The translations under genes were made by a program, and so were the position numbers. 64,000 bases of DNA, from contig CM047806.1 in assembly GCA_026214975.1 (NCBI GenBank), positions 96,309,811 to 96,373,810 of the forward strand, read 5' to 3'. The stretch comes from Gentiana macrophylla. Lineage: Eukaryota > Streptophyta > Magnoliopsida > Gentianales > Gentianaceae. The notes under the pieces were generated by a model, which saw only the letters and a program-made list of their open reading frames with translations, was not told the DNA's origin and did not search any database. This document shows, piece after piece, positions 48,684 through 59,989 of the stretch. Numbering within the stretch: position 1 is the first letter of the stretch; each line of letters opens with the position of its first letter.

Positions 48684-49290
48684 GTGTAGTTATCCAGACT
48701 TAATGAATTTCCTTATTTTTAGAATTACCGACCTGAACTGAGGTCTGGTAGTCAACTGACCTGACCTGAGGTCTTAAAGCGGTCTGATTTTTCAGACTTA
48801 ACGAATTTCCTCTTTTTAAGAGTTATCGACCTGACCTGAGGTCTGAGGGTTACCGACCTGACCTGAGGACTTAAAGCGGTCTGATTTTTCAGACTTAATG
48901 AATTTTCTTTTTTTAAGAGTTATCGACGACACGAGTCCGAGGGTTACCGACGACGACTGAGGTCTTAAAGCGGTCTGATTTTTCAGACTTAATGAATTTT
49001 CTCTTTTTAAGAGTTATCGACCTGACCTGAGGTCTGAGGGTTACCGACCTGACCTGAGGTCTTAAAGCGGTCTGATTTTTCAGACTTAATGAATTTTCTC
49101 TTTTTAAGAGTTGTCGACCTGACCTGAGGTCTGAGGGTTACCGACCTGACCTGAGGTCTTAAAGCGATCGATTTTTCGGACTTAATGAATTTTCTCTTTT
49201 TAAGAGTTGTCGACCTGACCTGAGGTCTGAGGGTTACCGACCTGACCTGAGGTCTTAAAGCGGTATGACTTTCAGACTTGAGAAAAAAAA
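48684..49290. repeat. 97-bp tandem array in the Gypsy 3' region, about six units
   Basis: GGTCTGATTTTTCAGACTTA, or a close variant, recurs at 48781, 48878, 48972, 49069, 49166 and 49262, so units are 94-97 bp. Each unit also has TTTTTAAGAGTTATCGACCT and two GACCTGACCTGAGGTCT blocks. It sits between the antisense ORF and the integrase end, where Tat elements are known to form arrays that can seed satellites. Confidence 0.92.
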
Positions 49291-49717
49291 CACCTCTCTT
49301 TTTGAAGAGTTTAACAGTAGAAATATATTACAGCCACACAACATAATTCAAAGGTTCAAAATAGTATCATAATGCATAATAGACCTGCAGAATAAAATGA
49401 CAATCACTTGCCTTAAACATAAAATTTCTTCAGATTAATTGCATTCCAACTTCTGGGGATGGTTTTCCCTTTACTATCAGCCAATTGGTATGCTCCTTTC
49501 CATGTATCTTGATGATCGATAAGGTCCTTCCCAGATTAGGACTCAACTTTCCACTTGGTTCTTGCTTGCGACTTCTTTTTATGTAGTACGGTGTCACCCA
49601 CTTTAAAGTAACATTGTTTCACCCTGGAGTTATAGTACTGGGATACCTGTTGCTTATATTTAGCCATCCGGATCAAAGCAATGTCCCTTCTCTCCTCCAG
49701 CTCATCTTTAGCGTGCC

Positions 49718-52700
49718 TTATTTCCTCTTTATGGGCCTGGTCATTATGCAGTGTTGTTCTGGGGATGGCAATCCAATCTCCGCTGGAATGACGGCTTCAC
49801 ATCCATATGCTAGGGAGAATGGAGTTTCCCGTGTTGAAGTATTTGGGGTAGTCCTGTAGGCCCAGAGAATATTTGGTAAGTGTTCTACCCAATGCTTTCC
49901 TTCTTGTTCCAGTCTCTTCTTCAAGCCAAGTTTGATCTGCCTGTTAGTTTGTTCCACTTGTCCGTTGGCTTGTGGGTGTCCAACAAAGGTGAAATGCTGT
50001 GTTATTCCCAAATCTGTACACCATCCCTTGACTCCACTGTCCTCAAATTGAGTACCATTGTCTGAAATTATGGTCTTCGGTATCCCGTATCTGCATATCA
50101 GATTCTTCCATAAGAATTTTTGGATCTGTTTGGCCGTGGTAGTAGTTAGTGGTTCAGCCTCTACCCATTAGTGAAATAATCAACGGCCACGACTAGGAAT
50201 TTGTAACCTCCTAGTGCTATTGGCAGTGGTCCCACCAAATCTACGCCCCACTGGTCAAAAGGCCAGGCTGAAATGACTGGGGTCAATTTTTCAGGTGGTT
50301 GATGGGATAGGTTGCCGTGGACTTGACATGTCCTGCATGCTAAGACTAACTCTTCTGCGCCCTGTTGCATCTTGGGCCAATAGTAACCGAACAACCTGCA
50401 TTTTTGAGCTAAGGCCCTTAATCCCATATGGCTCCCACAGATCCCCAAATGGATTTCTCTCAATAAGTAGTTGCCTTCCTCCACAGTGACATAACGTAAC
50501 CAAGGGGATATAAAGGATTTTCTATACAAGATATCATTAAATAGGGCATACCTATCAGATAAGCGTTGGATTTTTCGAGCTTGCCTTTTGTCCTCTCTGT
50601 AATCGATTGTTTTTTCGGATATCTTTGCAATGGGATCCATCCATGTTTCCATTTGCGTGATTGGTTGTACTTCAGAGGCTTCATAGCTGCGTTGATTTAA
50701 CTGTTCGATCAGAACCCTCTTGTCTGACAAAAAATTTGAAGCTAGCTTGGACAGGGCATCTGCTCGAGTATTCTGCGACCTGGAGACCTGCTCCACTTGA
50801 ATTTCCTGAAATTGATCTATTTTTGACTGGGCCAGGGACAAGTACTTTTTCATGGGTTCCTCATTTGCTTCATACTCTCCTCTGATGTGATTTACTACCA
50901 GTTGAGAGTCACTGTAGACCTTAAGTTGTTGAACTCCCAATTTTAGAGCTAAATTTAAGCCTGTGATCAATGCTTCATATTCTGCCTCGTTGTTGGTCGC
51001 ATGAAAGTTAAAGTGCAAAGCATAAGGAAATTCTTCACCCCTTGGGCTTATAAGGAGGAGGCCTACTCCTGATCCATTTTTACTAGATGCTCCATCCACA
51101 AACAGCTTCCACTGGCCTGACTCTTTTGGATACAATCGTTGATCAATGGAAATAGACTTTTCTTCGGCCAAAAAATCTGCTAGAGCCTGAGCTTTCACAA
51201 CAGTTCTTGGTTTGTACTCTAAATCATAACCTGCCAATTCGATGACCCATTTGGCTAAACGACCTGAAGCATCTGGCCTGCTTAATATCTGCTTTAAAGG
51301 CTGATCAGTCAAGACGACGACCGGGTGGCTTTGAAAATAAGATCTCAATTTCCTGGACGCATGTACTAATGCAAGTACCAATTTCTCCACATCTGAATAC
51401 CTCACTTTAGGTCTATGTAAAGATTTGCTCGTGTAATAGATCAAGCCTCGAGCGTACCACTTGCTTAACCAAGACAAAGACAGCGATGGCTTCGTCACAA
51501 ACTGATAGATAAAGGTACAAAACCTCTCCTTCTTGGGGAGATGTTAGAGTTGGCAATTCCAACAGATATTTCTTCAATTCATCAAAAGTTTCTTGACAAT
51601 CTGCTCCCCATTGAAATGGGGTAGCCTTCCTTAAAATTTAAAGAAAGGCAATGCACGATGTGCTGATCGTGAAAGGAATCTGTTCAGTGCTGCTAATCGC
51701 CCCGTTAATTTGTACTTCTCTGATATTAGTGGGCGGTGGCATCATTTTCAGAGCGTCTAATTTATCCAGATTGGCCCTGATTCCATCTTTAGAAATCATG
51801 TACCCCAGAAATTTTCCAGATCTAACGCCAAAAGTGCACTTTTTGGGTTCAGTTTCATTTTAGCATTTCGAAGTACATCACAAACTTCTTTGACATCCTG
51901 TAAATATTGATCTAAAGACCTGCTTTTGATCAGTAAGTCATCCACATAGACTTCCATGGATCTGCCTATCTGATCGTGGAAAATCTGATTAACTGCCCTT
52001 TGGTAGGTGGCACCTGCATTCTTCAGCCCAAACGGCATGGTTACATAATAATATGTACCAAATTCGGTTATGAAGGCCGTCTTTTCTGCATCCTTTGGGT
52101 CCATAAAGATCTGATGATATCCTTTATATGCGTCTAGGAATCCAAAGATTTCAAACCCCACAATTGAGTCCACTAACCTGTCGATTCTGGGTGAGGTGTA
52201 ACTGTCCTTAGAGCAGGCTTTGTTCAGATCCGTAAAATCCACACACATTCTCCAGGAGCCATCTGATTTCTTCACTAACACTGTATTGGCCAGCCATTCT
52301 GGATAAACCACCTCTTTGACAATTCCTGCCTGTTTAAGTTTTGCGACCTCTTGCTCTATAACTGAGATCCGTTCTGGTGCGAAATGTCGCTTCTTCTGAC
52401 GAACTGAGGGCCTGTTCGGATCCACGTTCAAGCTATGGACTATGAACTCCGGCGATAGACCTGGCATATCATCTGTCTTCCACACAAAAACATCTTTGTA
52501 CTCTCTAAGCAAATCTGTTAAAGCCTTCTTGTAGGGATCTGTGATCCAAGATCCTATAATGACCACAGAATCTGCTCCTTGTTCGTCGACTGAATCGCCT
52601 CGACACAGTGCAGATACCCGGTGTCTTATCTTCCTCTGGCAATAATTCCTCCAACGTTACCTGTCGAACAAATTGTATTTCACCAACTACAGATGTGTAA

Positions 52701-52884
52701 CAGCTCCTGGCTATTTCCACATCTCCCTTAACCTCAACTGATCCAGAAGTTATCGGGAACTTCATGCTGTTATGTGCTGGAGAGATGACCGCCCGTAGGG
52801 CAATGATTGCTGGTCTTCCCATGATAACATTGTAAGCCGACGGTGCCTTAACAACAATGTAATTCACCATCAGGGTCCTGCCCT
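49718..52884 (-). pseudogene. Gypsy PR C-terminus, RT, RNase H, archaeal-type RNase H, integrase
   Basis: From the right: the PR remainder (VNYIVVKAPSAYNVIMGRPA, about 52860); RT (52566-51796; VLVKKSDGSWRMCVDFTDLN, GFLDAYKGYHQI, FGLKNAGATYQRAVN, EVYVDDLLIKS); the RT end and connection with frameshifts (51795-51500); the Ty3-type RNase H (DVEKLVLALVHASRKLRSYF, about 51380); a second RNase H of archaeal type (WKLFVDGASSKNGSGVGLLL; NNEAEYEALITGL; VYSDSQLVVNH, about 51110-50890); then integrase with HHCC zinc (HLGICGSHMG, CRTCQVHG) and core (WGVDLVGPLP, then ISDNGTQFE and HPQANGQVEQTNRQ). A one-base loss at about 50161-50168 turns DYFTNG into a stop. At least four breaks make it non-functional. 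No chromodomain is seen, as expected for Tat. Confidence 0.93.
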
Positions 52885-52889
52885 TAGGT

Positions 52890-54229
52890 TGTTGAAATGG
52901 TGTCCTAAACCCAATCGGGTTGGACTGGATCCAACCGGGTCGGATCATTTCTACTATTTCTTTATGTTTATACATATATTAAATGGCTTTTCTGTTGTCA
53001 TATATATGTTCTTTTAAAGAACCAATTATGAATTGTTATATGATAACATTCTTAGTATTAAAATGTGATAGAGAAACCATGATAGGCGATTATGGTTGAT
53101 GAGATCTCTAATCACTTTAATAAGTTTAATACTTAAATGTCTCTAGGCTGATGTACTATTAAACAGAGCATTGATAGTATAAGCAGACTATACACGTATT
53201 AGATGTCTTACATCTTTGTGGCGGGGATAGATCTCTTCTATCGAAGTGTAGAGACACTTGGGTATGCACGTGGACGTGTATTAGAGAATGCGTCGTTAGA
53301 TTGACCCACTTACACGGATAAGTGTCATACTATGTGGCGGTTGTGTAATTATCCTTTAGACCGGAGTCTTCATGGCATCACGGTGTGGATTGTCATGCTT
53401 TGACACTATTGAGGTTTCCCCTAGCCACGGGGCGATCATGCGGTAGTGATTGTGTATGATATTGAAGCATGCGGAGTATACATGATTGGTCGTTTGGGAA
53501 TCGCGTATCCTATGATTGCGATCGAATATCCGAAATGGCATTCTTATAAGGAATGTCTTACTCTCGTGAATCTTTGCAAAGTGGGAGTAAACGAGTTACT
53601 TCAAGAGAGCATGATATCCAGATTATAAAATACGGTTGTTGATGTTTTGACACTCGACTAACGACCGTATGGATATTATTACAGCGATAGGATTGTAAGT
53701 TACATGTTAACTGTTTCACATGAAAGGTAGTAGTCATTGCATTTGACTCTTCCGATGATTGGGGGTCACGGTGTGTTGCTAGACGCTATCCCGTGATCGT
53801 TAGGCATGAAGGGCATTTTCATAATTTGCACTTTATGTCTACGGCCAACATATTCGGAAGTCTATCGCGTCACACACATATGAACATCTAGCCGGATTAA
53901 AATGTGGTTATAGTTGATAACCAAATAAGGAAAGTTTATCTCGAGACTATAAAGGTTATAGTGGTAAATTAATATGGTGGTATTTATTTATTATGAATAA
54001 ATTAAATACAAGATATTAATAATATTAAATTAATTAAATAATATTCCGGATGCCAAAATATTGGCTAAAGGTGGCGCAATTTTGGAGTGTATAAAATACA
54101 CTTGGATTGTGCAATTTAATTAATCGTATTACCATATATTAATATTAGATATTAATATTTATATATGTTTATACACACATGCGTGTGTGAGGCGCATTTG
54201 AGATGTACATGCACACTAGTGTAGTGTGC

Positions 54230-54315
<86 letters not shown>

Positions 54316-54912
54316 ATAGATATACACATGTAAAAATTGATTTATGGTAATAAAATAAAGATAGTCAATATTAGAATTGACAATATCTTGAGAATATTCA
54401 ATATAAGATATTGACAATATCCTAGATTTATTTGATATAAGATATTATAATAAATGAGATAAATCAATTAATTATATTTTCCTTATTTTATTGGGAAAAT
54501 GTTTTCTTCTCTCCATTCTAGTTGGGCGCCTCTCACTATAAATAAGAGGTGGGTGTCAAGCTCTTTGTATGTAACATAATTCAAAGAACTAATAGTTCTT
54601 GTGTAAAATAGAGAGCATCCTATGGAGAGTTTGAGAGAGGGGAAAAGGGGCGGTCTAGCAACCGGAGTTTTCCAATAGCAATCCATGATGGGATTCCGCG
54701 GGCTGTTCGTGTGGACTAGCGGTAGAGGCCGAACACTTGGGCGGCTCTATGCAGAACTACTCTCCTTGGACGGTCAAAAGCGTCGGTCTTATAGATCAAC
54801 CAAGGTAACCACCGTCTTTAGCTCGTTTGTTTATTGCTTAAACGAAGTCGATCCTGGTTAAAAGAAAATAAAACTTTAAATTCCGCTGCGTTCCCGCATT
54901 GATTTCCTAACA
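52890..54912 (-). mobile_element. Solo LTR (family A, copy 2) inside the Gypsy protease
   Basis: The length is 2023 bp. On the minus strand it starts TGTTAGGAAATCAATGCGGG at 54912 and ends CACCATTTCAACA at 52890. The TSD TAGGT is exact at 52885-52889 and 54913-54917. Removing the LTR and one TSD restores the PR frame from YGKLP into KGRTLMV. It is homologous end to end with 2074-4046; it differs at scattered sites and carries a longer (AT)n at 54234-54310. Confidence 0.93.
54234..54310. repeat. (AT)n microsatellite
   Basis: About 36 TA repeats inside the second solo LTR. The copy at 2074 has only a short TATATA at the matching place. Confidence 0.95.
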
Positions 54913-54917
54913 TAGGT

Positions 54918-56571
54918 AACTTCCCGTAGGTTGTAGGCAATGTAATCATGCCCATGGGGTGGATAGGTGGGCCTGCGAATCCAAATAGAGGGGTGGATAC
55001 TGGAGTTAAGCTTGAGTCCTTCAACTTCATGGCTTGGAATGCCCTATAGTACAGGATATTAACAACACTCCCTGTGTCCACACAAATCCTTTTTACCCAG
55101 TTCTTGTTGATTAAGGCTTCAATAACCAGCCCTTCATTGTTGATGATCAATGGTAGTGGGTCCTCTGGTCCATACTTTACTTCTCCTGACACCCTTTGTC
55201 GCTTACTAGAATTTTGATCCTGATCCACCTGATGTGTTATTTTCACTTCCTTTTCCTGATCTGTCCGCCTGGGACCTCCCATAATCGAGTTGATGGTATT
55301 TACTGGACGGTTATCGATCTGTCCGTCCTGGTCTGGGGATGGATTTCTTGGCCTTCTCTGTTCGTTGTTCCTATTTCTTTCATTCTGATGTGTTCCTCTC
55401 CTGAACTCTATGCGCCCTCTAGGCTCTTCGTTACGAGATCTGTCAACCACCTCGTCGAGCCTTCCTTCCATAACCGCCGCATCGATGTCCCTGATCAATT
55501 CCCTACACGACTCTGTATCATGACCAACATCTTGGTGGAATTTACAGAATTTGGTCTGGTCTCTCTTTTCCCTGGGCCCCTTCATGGGAAATGGAGTTCT
55601 TGATATGCCTTTGCGTTCCATGATTGCCAGGACTTGTTCCCGTGATTTATTCAAGGGTATTAGATCTCTGTCCTGCAGGGCACCTCTTTTGCCCAACCTG
55701 TCGGTTATAAGTGCCTGCACCCTATCCCAAACCGACTTACGCTTCTTGTCAGATTTCTCCTCTGCCTTTCCTTTTCTATGATCTCCTTTTTCCAATTCAT
55801 GCTTGGCACGATTAGCTTCTTCACCTTGACGGTGCTTGAAGGCAATTTCAAAGCACTCTCTATGGTTCGGGGTTCTTACCATTTAACTTGGCATGTAACC
55901 TCCTCTCTCGTATGCCTCTTTCTGACGAGAGGCTACTAAAATCGATCGTCCACATCACCACACAGGTTGATTCTCGCATTGAACCTCTTGATGAATCAGA
56001 GAACCGTTTCATCGGATTTTTGCTTAATGGTAAGCAAATGAGTCTTTATTTCTTTGAAATGGTCTTGCGACAATAAACATGCTCATGAACTTCTTAGTTA
56101 AAACTGTGAAACTGGTGATAGATCTGGGTGGCAACTTGTTAAACCAGTCCCTAGCTCTTCCATATAGAAGTGCGGGAAAAGCTTTGCACTTCATTTCGTC
56201 TGGAGCATTGTACAACTGCATATGCGCTATATACTGATGCATATGATTATATGGGTCTTTCGTTCCATCATACGGACTAATTTTAGGTATCTTGAACCCT
56301 CTGGGACATGGATACGCCTCGATATGCTCTGTAAAAGGTGAAGCCAGATGGAATTCGTCTTCTTCATCCTCTAGCATAGCGTCCAACTCGGCCCTTGCCG
56401 CCTCATATGCTTGACGAGTTTTACTCTTAACAACTCGACAACTGGACTCTGCAACCTCCTTGTGACCATCCTTGTTTTCTGATGATGGTTGTCCTTCTTC
56501 TCAAGATTTCCTACCTTCTCCTTTCCCTTTCTTACACTTTCAAATAGAATTTGGAAATCTTGGTCTCCCAT
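54918..56571 (-). pseudogene. Gypsy gag and protease N-terminus
   Basis: Gag begins at about 56571 (MGDQDFQILFESV). The retrotransposon gag domain is at 56386-56024 (RGFKIPKISPYDGTKDPYNH; DWFNKLPPRSITSF). A frameshift near 56000 leads into the frame from 55882, with a basic stretch, a knuckle-like C-KFHQDVGHDTES-C (about 55530-55490) and a Ser/Arg/Asn-rich linker. The aspartic protease active site is in WVKRICVDTGSVVNILYYRA (about 55090). The frame reaches YGKLP at 54918, where the solo LTR is inserted. Gag would package the element RNA and PR would cut the polyprotein; this copy can do neither in one frame. Confidence 0.9.
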
Positions 56572-56773
56572 TGTCTTTAAAGCATCTACTCAGAGTTGTT
56601 TCGCCAAATCCTTAGTATTTGGCTGATCTTCTGGTTGTTTTTCTTGATTTCATTCTTGGTCTTGATCCAAATTTTCCGGATCGTGTGAGGAACCTGCTAG
56701 GTCCTTCCCTTGTTGATTCTTTCTAGATTTCATGTTCGCTACACTGTTAATCTGCCACTAGAAACAAGAAAGA

Positions 56774-56790
56774 CCCTCCTTCTAGCGCCA
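56774..56790 (-). other. Primer binding site of the Gypsy element
   Basis: The minus strand reads TGGCGCTAGAAGGAGGG one base after the 5' LTR. It is the 3'-end complement of a non-Met tRNA, as in many Tat elements. Which tRNA is not resolved here. Confidence 0.75.
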
Positions 56791-56791
56791 A

Positions 56792-57249
56792 TGATCGAAC
56801 TCAAAATGCAAATGGATATAACCGTATGGTCTTTCTTGGTCTAGGATTGAACAAAGATTGGTTTTTTTTTGCTATCAATGGACTGAACTTAAGAAGTAAG
56901 CTGCCTACGTATCCAAATATATATTTGGAATCAAGTCCAACCGTAGTTCAGGCGGTTATCCGAGATAATGGAGTTAATGGGTGGTTATGTAACCCCCCAC
57001 GTCCCATGTTTATTCATAACTGCTCTTTATCCAAGATGCGTATGTCTCCGATCTGCTTCTTCTGGTCAGGAACTTCCCCTGGTCTGATCTGTCTTCTTAC
57101 AGTCGGGAACACCGCTTGCGATCAATGATCTTTCCGATCGCTGGTTCATCCGTCGTAGTGACTTCCAGGTCAGATATAACTCTGTCCTGATCTGCTGGTC
57201 CATTCTATGTACGCTCGACACGTGGACCTATTCGGGTCACCTCCAATCA
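56792..57249 (-). repeat. 5' LTR of the Gypsy element
   Basis: Plus strand TGATCGAACTCAAAATG to CACCTCCAATCA, the same length as the 3' LTR. Differences cluster around 57050-57140. Confidence 0.95.
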
Positions 57250-57479
57250 AGTCATTTTCCAAAAACAAACGCTCGACACGTGAAAATGTCAATATTCTTA
57301 ATGTTCATGTAAACCGTCATACTTACGAACAAAATTTAATGTGGAAGCTAAGTTCACGGAACTTCACTACAACCGCGGTCCCGTGGTTCACTACCGCAAT
57401 GCCGGTTGGTGTTAACTTTTTTTTGAACATGGATTTTTTGGATTAATAATTATTCGAAAAAAAAGTGTTCTGGTTGAAA

Positions 57480-58330
57480 TTGTCTTTTGATTACATCGGT
57501 TTTTATGTGGATGTGATGTATTATGAGGATAAGATTAACGGATCTCACTAAAATTTCTTCAACTTAACAATAAATCTGAGCAAAAAAGTTCGATCTTAGT
57601 TGGTTTTCATTAGATCTTTAGGTGTATTGTCATCGGCTTGAGTCTTGGAAGTTCATGTCCGTTCAAAATTTCTGTGAGCATTTTAGTTTGGGTCTCCTAG
57701 ATAGCAAACTAACGCGTCCTTATTAACTTTTCTAGGGACAAGGATTACATCCGATTCTACTCGAAGGGTTATTGGCAAGTAACGAGCATGCCGTTGCATG
57801 TATTGAAATGGAACCCAGACTTTAGGGTTGATGTGGAGTCTTGTATTGTTCCGATTTGGTTGCCTTTTCCACAATTTACAACTCATCTTATGAATTCAGA
57901 TACTTTATCCCCCGTAGTTTCTAGCTTTGCACTACCTTTAAGAGTGGATCGATGTTGCTACACTTGATCTAAGGAGGCCATCTGTGGCTAAAATTCAGGT
58001 TGATTTTGATTTATTAAGAACTCTCCCACAAAGGGTTTGGATCCAGTAAGGAGAATCGGAAAGTTTTTGGCACACGGTTGAAGTGGTGGATGATATGCCT
58101 CGTTATTGTAAGTATTGTAGCCACATGTGACATGTTGAACAATTTTGTTTGGTTAAACATATTGAGCTGAAGATGGATGGGAACAAAACGAATGAGCCAA
58201 TAAACGATAAAGCACCAGCACCAAAATCCGCTCCTCAATATCGGATTCTAAAAAGGAAAATCACTCATCATACTGATTCCGAAATAGGTTCCAGAACTGG
58301 ATAGAAACGAGGTCGTGGACCTGGATAAGC
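57480..58330 (+). pseudogene. DUF4283 / zinc-knuckle retroelement remnant
   Basis: Broken plus-strand frames show FSRDKDYIRFYSKGYWQVTS, MPLHVLKWNPDFRVDVESCI, VPIWLPFP, then RRPSVAKIQVDFDLL, LPQRVWIQ and a partial knuckle RYCKYCSHM. These match the order of DUF4283 followed by zf-CCHC_4, common in gag-like ORF1 of plant LINEs and related transposon proteins. Stops (about 58048, 58128) and frameshifts (about 57955) show decay. No endonuclease or RT follows before the TRIM at 58484, so it is an isolated fragment. Confidence 0.7.
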
Positions 58331-58483
58331 AGTTTCATCGATCAGGGAAAGCCCCAATTATTCTTAGATTACCCAATTAAGGTGATACAACTCTCAACAC
58401 AGACAAGCAAGATGGAAGAGCCTCAAACATGAAATCAATAAAAATAAAAAAAGGTTTATGAATCCTATAAATCAAATGCTAAC

Positions 58484-58975
58484 TGTGATATCCCACATTG
58501 GAAGTTGGGGAAGCGCATCACCACCATATAAGTGTGAGACATAAAGATCTTGTTAATTCGGGTTAGCTCTTTTAGACCAAGCGAGGACGGCGGTCTAAGT
58601 AGTTGACCGGACCATTTATGACTCATTTAACGCTACCAGGCCCGGGGTCTGGGGGCGTTACAGAATGATATTCATAGCCGACTATCAGACGGATCTAAGT
58701 GCCACAGGCCACCTCTAGACGAACTGGGACAAGTCCACAGGGACAAGTCTTGGCCGTCCTGGCGAGGACGGCCAGTCCCTTATAAGGGGGGGAGAATGTG
58801 ATATCCCACATTAGAAGTGGGGGAAGCGCATCACCACCATATAAGTGTGAGACATAAAGATCTTGTCAACTCGGGTTAGCCCTTTTAGACCAAGCGAGGA
58901 CGACGGCAGTCTAAGCAGTTGACCGGACCATTTATAACTCATTTAAGCGGCAGGGCCAGGTCCAGGGGCGTTACA
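58484..58975 (+). mobile_element. Complete TRIM (terminal-repeat retrotransposon in miniature)
   Basis: The length is 492 bp: LTR 58484-58662 and LTR 58797-58975 (179 bp each, TGTGATATCCC...GGGGCGTTACA), with a 134-bp interior. After the first LTR, GAATGATATTCATAGCC resembles a degenerate Met-tRNA PBS. Before the second LTR, AAGGGGGGGAGAA is a PPT. The TSD CTAAC is exact at 58479-58483 and 58976-58980. No coding capacity, so it must be moved in trans. Confidence 0.92.
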
Positions 58976-59176
58976 CTAACTGATTATTTGGATAATGAAC
59001 CGGAGGAACAATGGTATCTCTTATCTTTTAGTATATTGCACCATGGCCTCTTAACAGACAACAGAATATTATGGTATCTCTTAGCTTTTAGTATACTTGC
59101 ACCATGGCCTCTTAACAGACAACAGAATATTATGGCTCTTACACAGTGTTTGTATCCTTATAGGGGGGGGGGAGAA

Positions 59177-59358
59177 TGTGATATCCCATATTGGAAGTGA
59201 GGGAAGCGCATCACCACCATATAAGTGTGAGACATAAAGATCTTGTCAACTCGGGTTAGCCCTTTTAGACCAAGCGAGGACGACGGCGGTCTAAGCAGTT
59301 GACCGGACCATTTATAACTCATTTAGCGCTGCTAGGCCTGGGGTCTGGGGGCATTACA
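59177..59358 (+). repeat. Extra TRIM LTR from a tandem duplication
   Basis: A third LTR is preceded by the TRIM PPT end (TATAGGGGGGGGGGAGAA) and followed again by CTAACTGATTATTTGGATAA, the same flank that follows the second LTR. The block LTR plus about 180 bp of flank is therefore repeated head to tail (58797-59155 and 59177-59540). The flank itself holds a 2x internal repeat (CACCATGGCCTCTTAACAGA). Confidence 0.88.
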
Positions 59359-59540
59359 CTAACTGATTATTTGGATAATGAACCGGAGGAACAATGGTAT
59401 CTCTTAGATTTTAGTATACTTGCACCAAGGCCTCTTAACAGACAACGGAATATTATGGTATCTCTTAGCTTTTAGTATAATTGCACCATGGCCTCTTAAC
59501 AGACAACATAATATTATGGCTCTTACACAGTGTTTGTATC

Positions 59541-59765
59541 ATTGAAAACCAACGTCATTGACACTGATATTACAATTATAAATGTATCATTGATGTAAAA
59601 CGTCAAACCCACCGACGTTGTAAGTTAAACACAACGTCAGTGCCACTGACGTGTGTACCGCGGTGCCGAAAAACAATTTGGGGTAGTGGTCAAGTAAATG
59701 AAAAATAATATAAAAAAAGATGTCAATAGTAAATTCGTAGTATCGATAGAAGCCGCCTATATAAA
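59541..59765. mobile_element. Foldback/MITE-like element, relative of 19782-20129
   Basis: It contains AACGTCAGTGCCACTGACGT and related copies, ACAATTTGGGGTAGTGGTCA, and the end motif ATCGATAGAAGCCGCCTATA. It matches the element at 19782-20129 in reverse complement through the middle. It has no coding capacity. Confidence 0.58.
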
Positions 59766-59989
59766 AGGCTAAGGAAACACTTTAGATACAAGGCCATGTC
59801 GCCTGTTTTTTTTCCCGAAAGGCCACATCTCTCCATATTCTCCATACATTCATAACATTTTTTTTATTTTATATCTACAGCTGTGCTTTTAGCTGTAAAT
59901 AAAAATAAAAAACCAGTTGTCTTTCGGTATTCACGAGAGTCTATTCAGTCTCCTATCCCGGCCCTTTATCCTTTCAACCTCTAACCTTC

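Larger units (their letters stand above)
45647..57249 (-). mobile_element. Complete Ty3/Gypsy element, Tat clade, with antisense ORF and nested solo LTR
   Basis: The length is 11,603 bp, or about 9.58 kb without the nested LTR. LTRs are 458 bp each, with TG...CA ends. The TSD AGTCA is exact at 45642-45646 and 57250-57254. From the right: 5' LTR, PBS, gag, PR, RT, RNase H, a second (archaeal-type) RNase H, INT, a 97-bp tandem array, an antisense spliced ORF, PPT, 3' LTR. Dual RNase H and an antisense extra ORF are hallmarks of Tat/Retand-type elements. LTRs differ at many sites and the genes carry frameshifts, so it is older than the Copia copy at 36933. Confidence 0.95.

Noticed and set aside
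50295..50885. Several plus-strand frames of 60-75 codons inside the Gypsy pol
   Set aside because: They are shadows of the RNase H and integrase coding on the minus strand.
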